From positions 1-9,440 of the forward strand of contig JBFHKR010000102.1 in assembly GCA_041595255.1 (NCBI GenBank): 9,440 nt of DNA, in the 5' to 3' direction. The notes beneath the pieces are model-generated. The model did not search any database. It was not told the origin of the DNA and saw only the letters and a program-made list of their open reading frames with translations. A program made the translations under genes and the position numbers. Position 1 is the first letter of the stretch; each line of letters opens with the position of its first letter. Of the stretch, positions 1-5,096 are shown in pieces. Source of the stretch: PGYR01 sp041595255 (GTDB lineage Bacteria; Bacteroidota; Ignavibacteria; Kapaibacteriales; UBA2268).

Positions 1-637
1 ATAAAGCGCTTTTATTTGGGCCTTGTATATGATAACCAACAGTTTCGGAGTATTCGTCTCTATGAGGTACTCTATATGGCGTAACTTTTAGGTCATTAGA
101 AAGTTGAATCGATTCACCATCTTTCAACTGATTAATAACTATATTCTTTTCTGATACTAATTGACTCCAAGGTCCATTCGTTTCTAAAAAACCCTTCATT
201 TTAGGCATTGCAAATACAGGTACTCTATCTGCACTCATAGCTTCTTTACCAAAGTACATCAGACCTGTATAATGTCCAATATGTGCATGTGTTAGGAACA
301 CACCGTCAGGGATTTTTTTATCACTTTGCTCTCCATATTGCATTAGATAATTTAGTTGTTTCGGCATATCAGGAGTAGCTTCAAATAAATATCTCTTCTT
401 AGTAGAGGCATCATAAACTCCTAGAGAAACAACTTGTCTGGTATTATCAGGTTTGTCAAACAGATCATGGCAGCAATCCTTAGTACAAGCGATATGAGGC
501 GAACCTGCATCTTGGATAGTACCGAGTATTACTATTGAAGTTTTTGATGGGGTTGGTTGACTTTTATTAATCTGCTCCGGACTTTTGTTGCAAGAAAGAA
601 GTAGAATTAATATCAGCAATAAGATGAATTTTTTCAT
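1..637 (-). CDS. PqqB-like metallo-beta-lactamase-fold lipoprotein (partial, C-terminus beyond window)
   Basis: 212 residues are visible, reading from the ATG at 637-635 to the window edge, so the C-terminus is missing. The N-terminus is a lipoprotein signal: MKK, a run of Leu/Ile, then the lipobox LLSC with Cys16 as the predicted lipidated residue. It therefore probably sits in the envelope. After a Pro/Ser/Lys linker comes ILGTIQDAG (37-45), typical of the PqqB-like branch of the MBL fold, then a Cys cluster (C51, C55, C56). The metal motif is HAHIGH (117-122), where the Asp of HxHxDH is Gly; I recall this variant as normal in this subfamily. A further conserved PHRDE (191-195) likely supplies a metal ligand. 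Substrate is unknown, and PQQ synthesis is not implied. It starts 16 bases after the stop of the WYL regulator on the same strand, so the two are probably one transcript. Confidence 0.8.
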   Translation of the reverse strand, partial: MKKFILLLILILLLSCNKSPEQINKSQPTPSKTSIVILGTIQDAGSPHIACTKDCCHDLFDKPDNTRQVVSLGVYDASTKKRYLFEATPDMPKQLNYLMQYGEQSDKKIPDGVFLTHAHIGHYTGLMYFGKEAMSADRVPVFAMPKMKGFLETNGPWSQLVSEKNIVINQLKDGESIQLSNDLKVTPYRVPHRDEYSETVGYHIQGPNKSAL

Positions 638-653
638 TTTCCAAAGTAATGAA

Positions 654-1718
654 TTATTCTTGTTTTTGCAATTTAGACTTTTCTATTTTTATCATCTCAT
701 TATTGACTACATCATAATTATTGAATGCATGTTTATACTTATCCAATAATTTTAGCCTGAGTTTCCTAGGGGTAATAACGGTTAAAGTCTCTCCAAACCC
801 CATTAATTCTCTTTCAATTTCAAAGTTCCAAATAACTCTAATTCTTAGTTTATTTTGATTTCTTTTCGTTTCTAATAACTTTTGAGTTGAATGAATTGGT
901 TTAGTTAATATATATGGTAAAGTATAATCGTCAACTATAAACGTTATATTAATTGGTCTTTGATTAGGTGTCTTTGTTACACCAACTAGATTACTATAAT
1001 ATTCCTCATTAATTTCTTCACTAGGAGAGATAAATAAATCAGTTGATAATGATGATACATCCAATATTCTATCAAGTGCAAGTGTTAATATATTATCATT
1101 CTTATTATTTCTACAAAGTAGAAACCATCTATTTCTATATTCTTTCAAAAAATAAGGTGAAACTATAATTTGAGAAGAATTATCTGCAGTAAATGATTTG
1201 TATTCAACTAATATCGCCTTTTTTTGTAGCATTATCTTATGGATTGGATCTAAATACTCAATCCCTTTTAATAAGTCATTTTTTTCGAATAGTATATATG
1301 ATTTCTCTTTGTATTTAGAAGAATGTACTTTACTCTCTAGCTTTGTAATCACTTCTGTTAGGTCAGTAAAGTGATTGAAACCTCTGAATTGTTTTAGAAT
1401 ATTCACTGCTTGATTCATTTTATCTAAGTCAATAGATGAAATAGGAATCTTTGTTATACTATAATCATCGTCATCATATTTATAATACTTCCTATCATAT
1501 ACTACAATGGGGGCATTGTAACCCAATTTATCAGACCTCATATTCATAATATCTTGCTGAATAGTCCTTACCCCTACTCCATTTTGTATTCCTTCATACT
1601 CATATAAAGCCTCAGATACTTCTGATACTAGATCATTAAGTGTCCATTTTTTAAACTTATTTCTCAAGCTTTCATCAATTACTTTAAACCTTATAAGTGC
1701 TAATTTATTCTTTGACAT
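654..1718 (-). CDS. WYL-domain transcriptional regulator
   Basis: 354 residues. The first ~80 residues look like a winged helix-turn-helix DNA-binding domain (recognition-helix region near VGVRTIQQDIMNMR, 48-61, then a wing around YDRKYYKYDD). The WYL domain spans roughly 165-225: ILVEYKSF, the SPYFL strand, RWFLLC (197-202, with W-F-L at the signature position) and ALDRI (214-218). A C-terminal WCX extension follows (about 255-335, with GFGETLTVITP at 307-317). This is the usual PafC-like layout for the family. WYL domains are thought to sense nucleic acids or nucleotides and can make the protein an activator or a repressor. The gene is divergent from the tRNA-like RNA and slipin transcript and shares an intergenic region with two matching dyads, so it is the obvious candidate regulator of both directions. 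The ligand is not known from sequence. Confidence 0.88.
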   Translation of the reverse strand: MSKNKLALIRFKVIDESLRNKFKKWTLNDLVSEVSEALYEYEGIQNGVGVRTIQQDIMNMRSDKLGYNAPIVVYDRKYYKYDDDDYSITKIPISSIDLDKMNQAVNILKQFRGFNHFTDLTEVITKLESKVHSSKYKEKSYILFEKNDLLKGIEYLDPIHKIMLQKKAILVEYKSFTADNSSQIIVSPYFLKEYRNRWFLLCRNNKNDNILTLALDRILDVSSLSTDLFISPSEEINEEYYSNLVGVTKTPNQRPINITFIVDDYTLPYILTKPIHSTQKLLETKRNQNKLRIRVIWNFEIERELMGFGETLTVITPRKLRLKLLDKYKHAFNNYDVVNNEMIKIEKSKLQKQE

Positions 1719-1769
1719 ATTAGAATTTCCATTATAAATTTACTTCAATTTAATAATAATTGTAATCAC

Positions 1770-1788
1770 TACGCAAACTTTATGCGTA
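1770..1788. promoter_or_regulatory. Dyad 1: candidate WYL-regulator operator
   Basis: Perfect inverted repeat TACGCA-AACTTTA-TGCGTA (6-base arms, 7-base spacer), 52 bases upstream of the WYL start. The same pattern with one changed base recurs at 1895-1913, centre to centre 125 bases away, about 12 helical turns. It overlaps the best minus-strand -7 candidate, which would fit autoregulation. That the WYL protein binds here is inferred from position only. Confidence 0.55.
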
Positions 1789-1805
1789 TTTAAATAAAAT
1801 TTCAA
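1774..1805 (-). promoter_or_regulatory. Putative promoter of the WYL/MBL operon
   Basis: On the minus strand AAAGTTTG (1781-1774) matches the Bacteroidota -7 element TAnnTTTG at all positions but the first. A TTG (1805-1803) lies 21 bases upstream of it, in the -33 position. The implied start near 1767 leaves a leader of about 50 bases. The -7 element lies inside dyad 1. Found by eye in AT-rich DNA, so tentative. Confidence 0.4.
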
Positions 1806-1894
1806 TTAAACTAACAATTTTATACTTTCTCTATACCCCTTTTGAATATACAACTTATAGACTTTCTGAATAATATTTTCATTGTATTAATTAT

Positions 1895-1913
1895 TACGTA
1901 TCATAGATGCGTA
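1895..1913. promoter_or_regulatory. Dyad 2: candidate operator for the RNA/slipin transcript
   Basis: TACGTA-TCATAGA-TGCGTA has the same arms and the same 7-base spacer as dyad 1, with a single T for C change in the left arm. It ends 9 bases before an exact TAnnTTTG element and occupies the -33 region, where no TTG is found. That placement is typical for an activator that replaces the missing -33 contact, though a repressor could use it too. Confidence 0.55.
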
Positions 1914-1922
1914 GTCGCCCCA

Positions 1923-1930
1923 TAATTTTG
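1923..1930 (+). promoter_or_regulatory. Putative -7 element for the tRNA-like RNA and slipin
   Basis: TAATTTTG is an exact match to TAnnTTTG. It lies just downstream of dyad 2 and lacks a TTG at the -33 position, suggesting dependence on an activator. Transcription would begin near 1937 and run through the tRNA-like modules into the slipin gene, a leader of about 600 bases. No better plus-strand promoter was found between here and 2538. Confidence 0.45.
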
Positions 1931-2011
1931 TACTAACAGAAAGAGATAAGAAGAAGAAAGTATCTTTACTTGTCGAAACTGTTTATTTGGTTCTTATAGT
2001 TTTAGTATGCT

Positions 2012-2042
2012 CTATGATGAGTGATTCTGTATATCACCATAG
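2012..2042 (+). other. Bulged hairpin in the leader
   Basis: CTATG (2012-2016) pairs with CATAG (2038-2042), and GTGAT (2021-2025) with ATCAC (2033-2037). The left strand carries a 4-base bulge (ATGA) and the loop has 7 bases. This makes ten pairs in all. It has no T-run, so it is not a terminator. Possibly part of the same non-coding RNA as the downstream modules. Confidence 0.35.
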
Positions 2043-2114
2043 TTTAGGATTGAATACAATTTCTATTTACTAGCAATATTAATTTCTATAATAACCCCAA
2101 TTAATCTATATGTT

Positions 2115-2168
2115 GGAGGTTCGAGTCCTCTCCTTATATGTCACATAAGGTAACTCAATCGGTAGAGT
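2115..2168 (+). ncRNA. Permuted tRNA-like module 1 (Y-RNA-like)
   Basis: Seen directly: a T-arm, GGAGG-TTCGAGT-CCTCT (2115-2131), with a 7-base loop carrying the invariant TTCGA. With no gap follows CCTTAT (2132-2137), a 7-base loop and ATAAGG (2145-2150), a perfect 6-pair stem. Next come TA (2151-2152, matching U8-A9) and a D-arm, ACTC-AATCGGTA-GAGT (2153-2168), with GG in the loop. The junctions are those of tRNA, but the 3' half precedes the 5' half and the acceptor end is closed, so it cannot be aminoacylated as it stands. The D-stem has A-T where G-C is usual on both strands, that is, a compensated change. No anticodon arm is present. Known parallel: the tRNA-mimicking domain of bacterial Y RNAs. 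Alternative: decayed tRNA genes whose remnants happen to pair. Confidence 0.65.
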
Positions 2169-2177
2169 AATAGGCAA

Positions 2178-2247
2178 CCAGGTTCGATTCCTGACATTCT
2201 ATACGAATGTAGCTTATGGAAAGCACTGAATTTCGGTTTCAGGTCAC
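2178..2247 (+). ncRNA. Permuted tRNA-like module 2 with anticodon-like arm
   Basis: Same order as module 1. T-arm: CAGG-TTCGATT-CCTG (2179-2193, four pairs, with a C-A mismatch at the base). Closed acceptor: ACATTC (2194-2199), loop TATAC, GAATGT (2205-2210). Its final T with A2211 provides U8-A9. D-arm: GCTT-ATGGA-AAGC (2212-2224), with GG in the loop. One base (A2225, position 26) then leads into a canonical anticodon-type arm, CTGAA-TTTCGGT-TTCAG (2226-2242), with 5 pairs, a 7-base loop, U at position 33 and triplet TCG at 34-36. A 5-base variable segment, GTCAC, follows. All tRNA parts are thus present in permuted order. The 3' strand that would close a normal acceptor stem is absent downstream. 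It begins 10 bases after module 1. Confidence 0.65.
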
Positions 2248-2263
2248 AGAAGTTACCACTTCT
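2248..2263 (+). other. Small hairpin after module 2
   Basis: AGAAG-TTACCA-CTTCT gives five pairs and a 6-base loop, exactly where the T-arm of a colinear tRNA would lie after the variable segment, but without the TTCRA loop signature. It is followed by CTAAAAAA, so it is not a terminator. It could be a decayed T-arm or an unrelated structure in the RNA. Confidence 0.35.
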
Positions 2264-2275
2264 CTAAAAAAGGTA

Positions 2276-2286
2276 GTTCTTTAACA
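2276..2286 (+). promoter_or_regulatory. boxA-like antitermination motif
   Basis: GTTCTTTAACA closely matches the rRNA-leader boxA (E. coli core GCTCTTTAACA, one difference), the RNA site for NusB/NusE. It lies after the tRNA-like modules and before the slipin gene, where processive antitermination would help polymerase cross a long untranslated structured leader. Found by eye; the match could be chance. Confidence 0.35.
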
Positions 2287-2299
2287 AATTAGAGTAACT

Positions 2300-2334
2300 C
2301 TGTTCATCAGTTTAATAACTGAGCTGGTGAACAG
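2300..2334 (+). other. Long bulged hairpin in the leader
   Basis: CTGTTCA (2300-2306) pairs with TGAACAG (2328-2334), and stacked inside it TCAGTT (2307-2312) pairs with AACTGA (2317-2322) around a TAAT loop. The right strand has a 5-base bulge, GCTGG. Thirteen pairs with one asymmetric bulge and no T-run suggest a functional RNA structure rather than a terminator. Confidence 0.5.
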
Positions 2335-2391
2335 TTCATAAATGAGCTTGAGAATAGTGGATACCGTTTCTAAAGTCATTTAAGAAGTTAT

Positions 2392-2417
2392 AAGTACTAG
2401 TACTTTATTTATAAAGT
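2392..2417 (+). repeat. Palindrome overlapping a hairpin
   Basis: AAGTACTAGTACTT (2392-2405) is a perfect 14-base palindrome. Overlapping it, ACTTTA-TTTA-TAAAGT (2402-2417) is a 6-pair hairpin. The two share bases and are mutually exclusive as RNA, which could form a switch, or the palindrome could be a protein site. Function is not known. Confidence 0.3.
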
Positions 2418-2537
2418 TTACTATTTCTAACCGATTAATTGACTTTTAGATACTAAAATTATAATCCCTCAGATTAATGGATGAGTTACTCTATTTATTT
2501 GAAAAATATATTTATTAATAATTTAAAAGGTAATATT

Positions 2538-3635
2538 ATGAGATTAGTTAAAATAAGTCCATACACAGTCGGTTTAGTGTATGAAGGTGAAGTATACAAA
2601 AGAGTTGTAACAGAAGGTTGGAACTATTTGAAATTGGGAGAAACTGTAAAAGTAAAAGATATGACCATCCCATTCGAACCAAAAGACGAGTTAGATATAA
2701 TGCTTAAAGATATTGATTTGGCTTACTTACTTGAGATAGTTAGAATATCTGACAACGAAATTGGTTTAATGTATAATGGTAATAACTTTAAACAAGTACT
2801 AATGCCAGGAAACTATGCTTTATGGAAAGGGGTTAAGGAGTATAGTATAAAAATTGTTGATACTAATGAAACTGAAGCTAATATTGAATTAGAAAGAAAT
2901 ATATTAAATAAGTTAAGATATGAGAATTTGATTAGAGCTTATGAAGTACAGAGCTTTGAAGAAGGTTTCCTATTTATAGATGGTGAATTTATAAAGGTTT
3001 TGAAACCGGGTACATATTTCTATTGGTGCAATAATATTCCAATAAAAGTTGAAAAAGTTGATACTAGGGTTTTACAAATGGAAATCAGTGGTCAAGAAAT
3101 ATTGACAAATGATAAAGCAAATCTAAGAGTAAATTTTCTAGTAAGGTATAAAATAGAGGATATGAAAAAAGCAATTATTGAATGCAATAATTTCGAAAAG
3201 CAACTTTACTTAACATTACAACTAGCATTAAGAAAGTATGTCGGAACATATACTTTAGATCGTTTATTAGAAAAGAAGAACTCTATTGAGAATGAAGTAT
3301 TGTCTAATATCTCTGCAAAAGCCACAGATTTGGGTTTAAAAATAATTGACTGTGGTATAAAAGATATAATTCTACCAGGTGAAGTAAAAGAAATAATGAA
3401 TAAAGTATTAATTGCAGAGAAAAAAGCTCAAGCAAATTTGATAACTAGAAGAGAGGAAACTGCTTCTACGAGAAGTTTGTTGAATACTGCAAAATTAATG
3501 GAAAGCAACAAAATGCTCTTCAAATTGAAACAAATGGAATACATAGAGACTATTGCTGAGAAAGTTGGTAAAATATCTATTGGTTCCAACAGTAAGTTAA
3601 TTGAGCAAATGCAGAACTTATTCGATACAGAATAA
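2538..3635 (+). CDS. Slipin family (SPFH/Band 7) protein, soluble type
   Basis: 365 residues from ATG 2538. That start is preferred over ATG 2481 because AAAAGG lies just upstream and MRLVKISPYTVGLVYEG is the beginning of the first repeat. The N-terminal half has three related units (about 3-39, 65-108 and 131-175) with the pattern GLxYxGxxxKxVxxPGxYxxW. The SPFH domain follows (about 176-290), with SGQEILTNDKA, the TLDRLLEKK stretch and DCGIKDIILPGEV (271-283). A polar, probably helical oligomerisation tail begins at IAEKKAQAN (292-300) and continues with RREETASTRSLLNTAK (304-319). No transmembrane segment is seen, unlike stomatin. SPFH proteins form ring-like scaffolds. From memory, slipins of this type occur beside RtcB RNA ligase and Ro60/Y-RNA genes. 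Here it follows the tRNA-like RNA and is terminated directly after. Confidence 0.88.
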   Translation: MRLVKISPYTVGLVYEGEVYKRVVTEGWNYLKLGETVKVKDMTIPFEPKDELDIMLKDIDLAYLLEIVRISDNEIGLMYNGNNFKQVLMPGNYALWKGVKEYSIKIVDTNETEANIELERNILNKLRYENLIRAYEVQSFEEGFLFIDGEFIKVLKPGTYFYWCNNIPIKVEKVDTRVLQMEISGQEILTNDKANLRVNFLVRYKIEDMKKAIIECNNFEKQLYLTLQLALRKYVGTYTLDRLLEKKNSIENEVLSNISAKATDLGLKIIDCGIKDIILPGEVKEIMNKVLIAEKKAQANLITRREETASTRSLLNTAKLMESNKMLFKLKQMEYIETIAEKVGKISIGSNSKLIEQMQNLFDTE

Positions 3636-3668
3636 TAAAATCGAATAATGTTATATACATTTAGATAA

Positions 3669-3706
3669 GGAAAGATTACTATAACGTAATAATCTTTCCT
3701 TTTTTT
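3669..3706 (+). terminator. Intrinsic terminator of the slipin gene
   Basis: GGAAAGATTA (3669-3678) pairs perfectly with TAATCTTTCC (3690-3699) around an 11-base loop, followed by seven T (3700-3706). It ends the RNA/slipin transcript 34 bases after the stop and insulates it from trpS. Confidence 0.85.
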
Positions 3707-3801
3707 ATAGGACTCAACTTAAAATTAAATTAGGAAATCATAATAATCTCCCAAAATTGATTAAATTTCGGATTGTTAGAAATCCAAAAACAAGAAAGAA
3801 T

Positions 3802-4797
3802 ATGTCTGAGAAGAAGAGAATACTAAGCGGAATACAGCCATCGGGAGTGCTAACTATCGGTCATCTCACTGGAGCACTTTCCAACTGGAAGAAAATGCAA
3901 AGCGAATTTGAATCATTTTTTATGATAGCCGATTTGCACGCTATTACCCAAAAGCAAGAACCAGCTAATCTTCGTTCATGGACATTGGACACAGCAGCTA
4001 TGTTCTTGGCTTGTGGTATTGACCCAGAAACTTCCGTTATGTTTACCCAATCGCATGTACCAGCTCACGCACAATTAGCGTGGGTTATGAGTTCATTCAC
4101 TGGTATGGGTGAAGCAGAACGTATGACTCAATTCAAAGATAAGTCAAAGAAAAAACCAGACAATGTAAACGTAGGACTATTATCGTACCCAATACTTATG
4201 GCGTGCGATATATTGCTTTATCAAGCAGATGCAGTGCCAGTTGGAGACGACCAAAAGCAGCATTTGGAGCTTACTCGAAATCTTGCTCAAAGGTTCAATC
4301 ATCACTATTCTGATACTTTTGTGATACCAGATCCATATATACCAGAAGTCGGCGCTAGGATAATGAGTTTGCAAGAGCCGACAGCTAAAATGTCGAAATC
4401 TGATCCAAATCAAAATGCTGTGATATTCCTAACAGATGATAATGATACTATTATTCGAAAAATAAAGCGTTCGGTAACAGATTCTGGAAGTGAAGTGAAT
4501 GTTGGAGAAGGAAAAGAAGGAATTGAGAATTTGATTACACTTTTATCTGTTTCTACTGGTAAAAGTGCAAAAGAGATAATTGCAGAATACGAAGGTGAGG
4601 GATATGGAAAGTTCAAATCGGACGTAGCAGAGGCAGTTGCATCGTTTATACAACCTATTAGAGATGAGTTCAAGCGGTATAGAGAAGACAAGGAATTGCT
4701 AATAAATATCTTAAAAAAGGGTGATGAAAAAGCTAATAAAGTAGCCTTTAAAACGTTATCTAAAGTGTATAAGAAAGTCGGTTTCTTACAATATTAA
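3802..4797 (+). CDS. trpS: Tryptophan--tRNA ligase
   Basis: Charges tRNA-Trp with tryptophan in the cytoplasm (class I aminoacyl-tRNA synthetase). 331 residues from ATG 3802, the usual bacterial length. A longer reading from TTG 3757 adds 15 residues that do not belong to the family, so ATG 3802 is chosen. Visible motifs are the HIGH equivalent TIGHL (18-22) after GIQPSG, the tryptophan-pocket region ACDILLYQAD (134-143) with D136 as the likely substrate-binding Asp, VPVGDDQKQHLELTR from residue 145, and KMSKS at 196-200. It stands alone between the slipin terminator and the FmdB-like gene. The segment upstream (3707-3801) holds only a weak -7 match (TAAATTTC, 3762-3769). Confidence 0.97.
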   Translation: MSEKKRILSGIQPSGVLTIGHLTGALSNWKKMQSEFESFFMIADLHAITQKQEPANLRSWTLDTAAMFLACGIDPETSVMFTQSHVPAHAQLAWVMSSFTGMGEAERMTQFKDKSKKKPDNVNVGLLSYPILMACDILLYQADAVPVGDDQKQHLELTRNLAQRFNHHYSDTFVIPDPYIPEVGARIMSLQEPTAKMSKSDPNQNAVIFLTDDNDTIIRKIKRSVTDSGSEVNVGEGKEGIENLITLLSVSTGKSAKEIIAEYEGEGYGKFKSDVAEAVASFIQPIRDEFKRYREDKELLINILKKGDEKANKVAFKTLSKVYKKVGFLQY

Positions 4798-4818
4798 TAT
4801 TGATAGACGGATTTTACT

Positions 4819-4826
4819 TATTTTTG
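4819..4826 (+). promoter_or_regulatory. Possible -7 element for the FmdB-like gene
   Basis: TATTTTTG matches TAnnTTTG exactly, 36 bases before the ATG at 4863. A TTG at 4800-4802 is only 16 bases upstream, somewhat short for a -33 element. Alternatively the gene is read through from trpS, since no terminator separates them. Confidence 0.35.
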
Positions 4827-4862
4827 CAATCAATTTATTATTAACTATCTATTTTGTTTGAT

Positions 4863-5096
4863 ATGCCAACTTATGTTTATATATGTGACGAGACTGGTGA
4901 AGAGTTCGAATATATCCAAGGTATTAACTCTGATGCTTTGGAGTATTGGCCCGAAGATGTAAATGGTTTCGATGCTAACAAACCTAAGAAAGTACGTAGA
5001 AAAATCGGTTCAGGAATTGGAGTTATGTTAAAAGGAACTGGATTCTACGAAACTGACTATGTAAAAAAGTCTGGTAGTTCAGATAGCAAAGACTAG
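4863..5096 (+). CDS. FmdB-like small protein with degenerate zinc ribbon
   Basis: 77 residues from ATG 4863. A TTG three codons upstream is in frame but MPTYVYIC is the family's standard beginning. FmdB-type proteins start MPTYxYxCxxCG, have a second Cys pair near residue 30, and end with a G-rich patch and GSGFYxTDY. The start and end are clear here (SGIGVMLKGTGFYETDYVKK), but three of the four zinc-ligand cysteines are gone: CDETG replaces CxxCG, and the second pair is replaced by the region around YWPEDV. Only C10 (in YIC) remains, so a normal zinc ribbon cannot form. The role of the family is poorly defined. The stop overlaps the convergent holB stop by four bases. Confidence 0.8.
   Translation: MPTYVYICDETGEEFEYIQGINSDALEYWPEDVNGFDANKPKKVRRKIGSGIGVMLKGTGFYETDYVKKSGSSDSKD

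Larger units (their letters stand above)
1719..2537 (+). other. Long non-coding intergenic region and structured leader
   Basis: About 820 bases without a convincing protein gene separate the divergent WYL and slipin genes. From left to right it holds dyad 1 and the minus-strand promoter, dyad 2 and the plus-strand promoter, a bulged hairpin (2012-2042), two permuted tRNA-like modules (2115-2168 and 2178-2247), a small hairpin (2248-2263), a boxA-like motif (2276-2286), a long bulged hairpin (2300-2334) and a palindrome/hairpin pair (2392-2417). An open frame at 1915-2073 encodes a Lys-rich stretch followed by hydrophobic residues but has no usable start, so it is not called. Confidence 0.7.

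Noticed and set aside
1915..2073. Open frame with a Lys-rich stretch then a hydrophobic segment (ending before TAG 2071-2073), like a small membrane protein.
   Set aside because: No ATG before residues deep in the frame (2014), no ribosome binding site, and it lies in the structured leader. It may be a relic, but it cannot be called a gene.
2145..2200. Reading as an ordinary colinear tRNA: 5' acceptor CATAAGG, D-arm 1, T-arm 2.
   Set aside because: The anticodon arm is missing and the 3' strand after T-arm 2 does not pair with CATAAGG; it pairs with the next strand (GAATGT) instead.
2439..2465. TTGACT and TATAAT resembling a sigma-70 promoter of the E. coli type before slipin.
   Set aside because: Spacing is only 15 bases and Bacteroidota main sigma factors use TAnnTTTG; probably chance in AT-rich DNA.
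2481..2537. Longer slipin start at ATG 2481, adding 19 residues.
   Set aside because: The extra residues do not match the family start, and a good purine-rich site precedes ATG 2538.
3757..3801. TTG start giving a 15-residue N-terminal extension on TrpRS.
   Set aside because: Family proteins begin a few residues before the GIQPSG motif, as given by ATG 3802.
4180..4691. Minus-strand open frames inside trpS.
   Set aside because: They lie antisense to a clearly conserved gene and have no family-like features.
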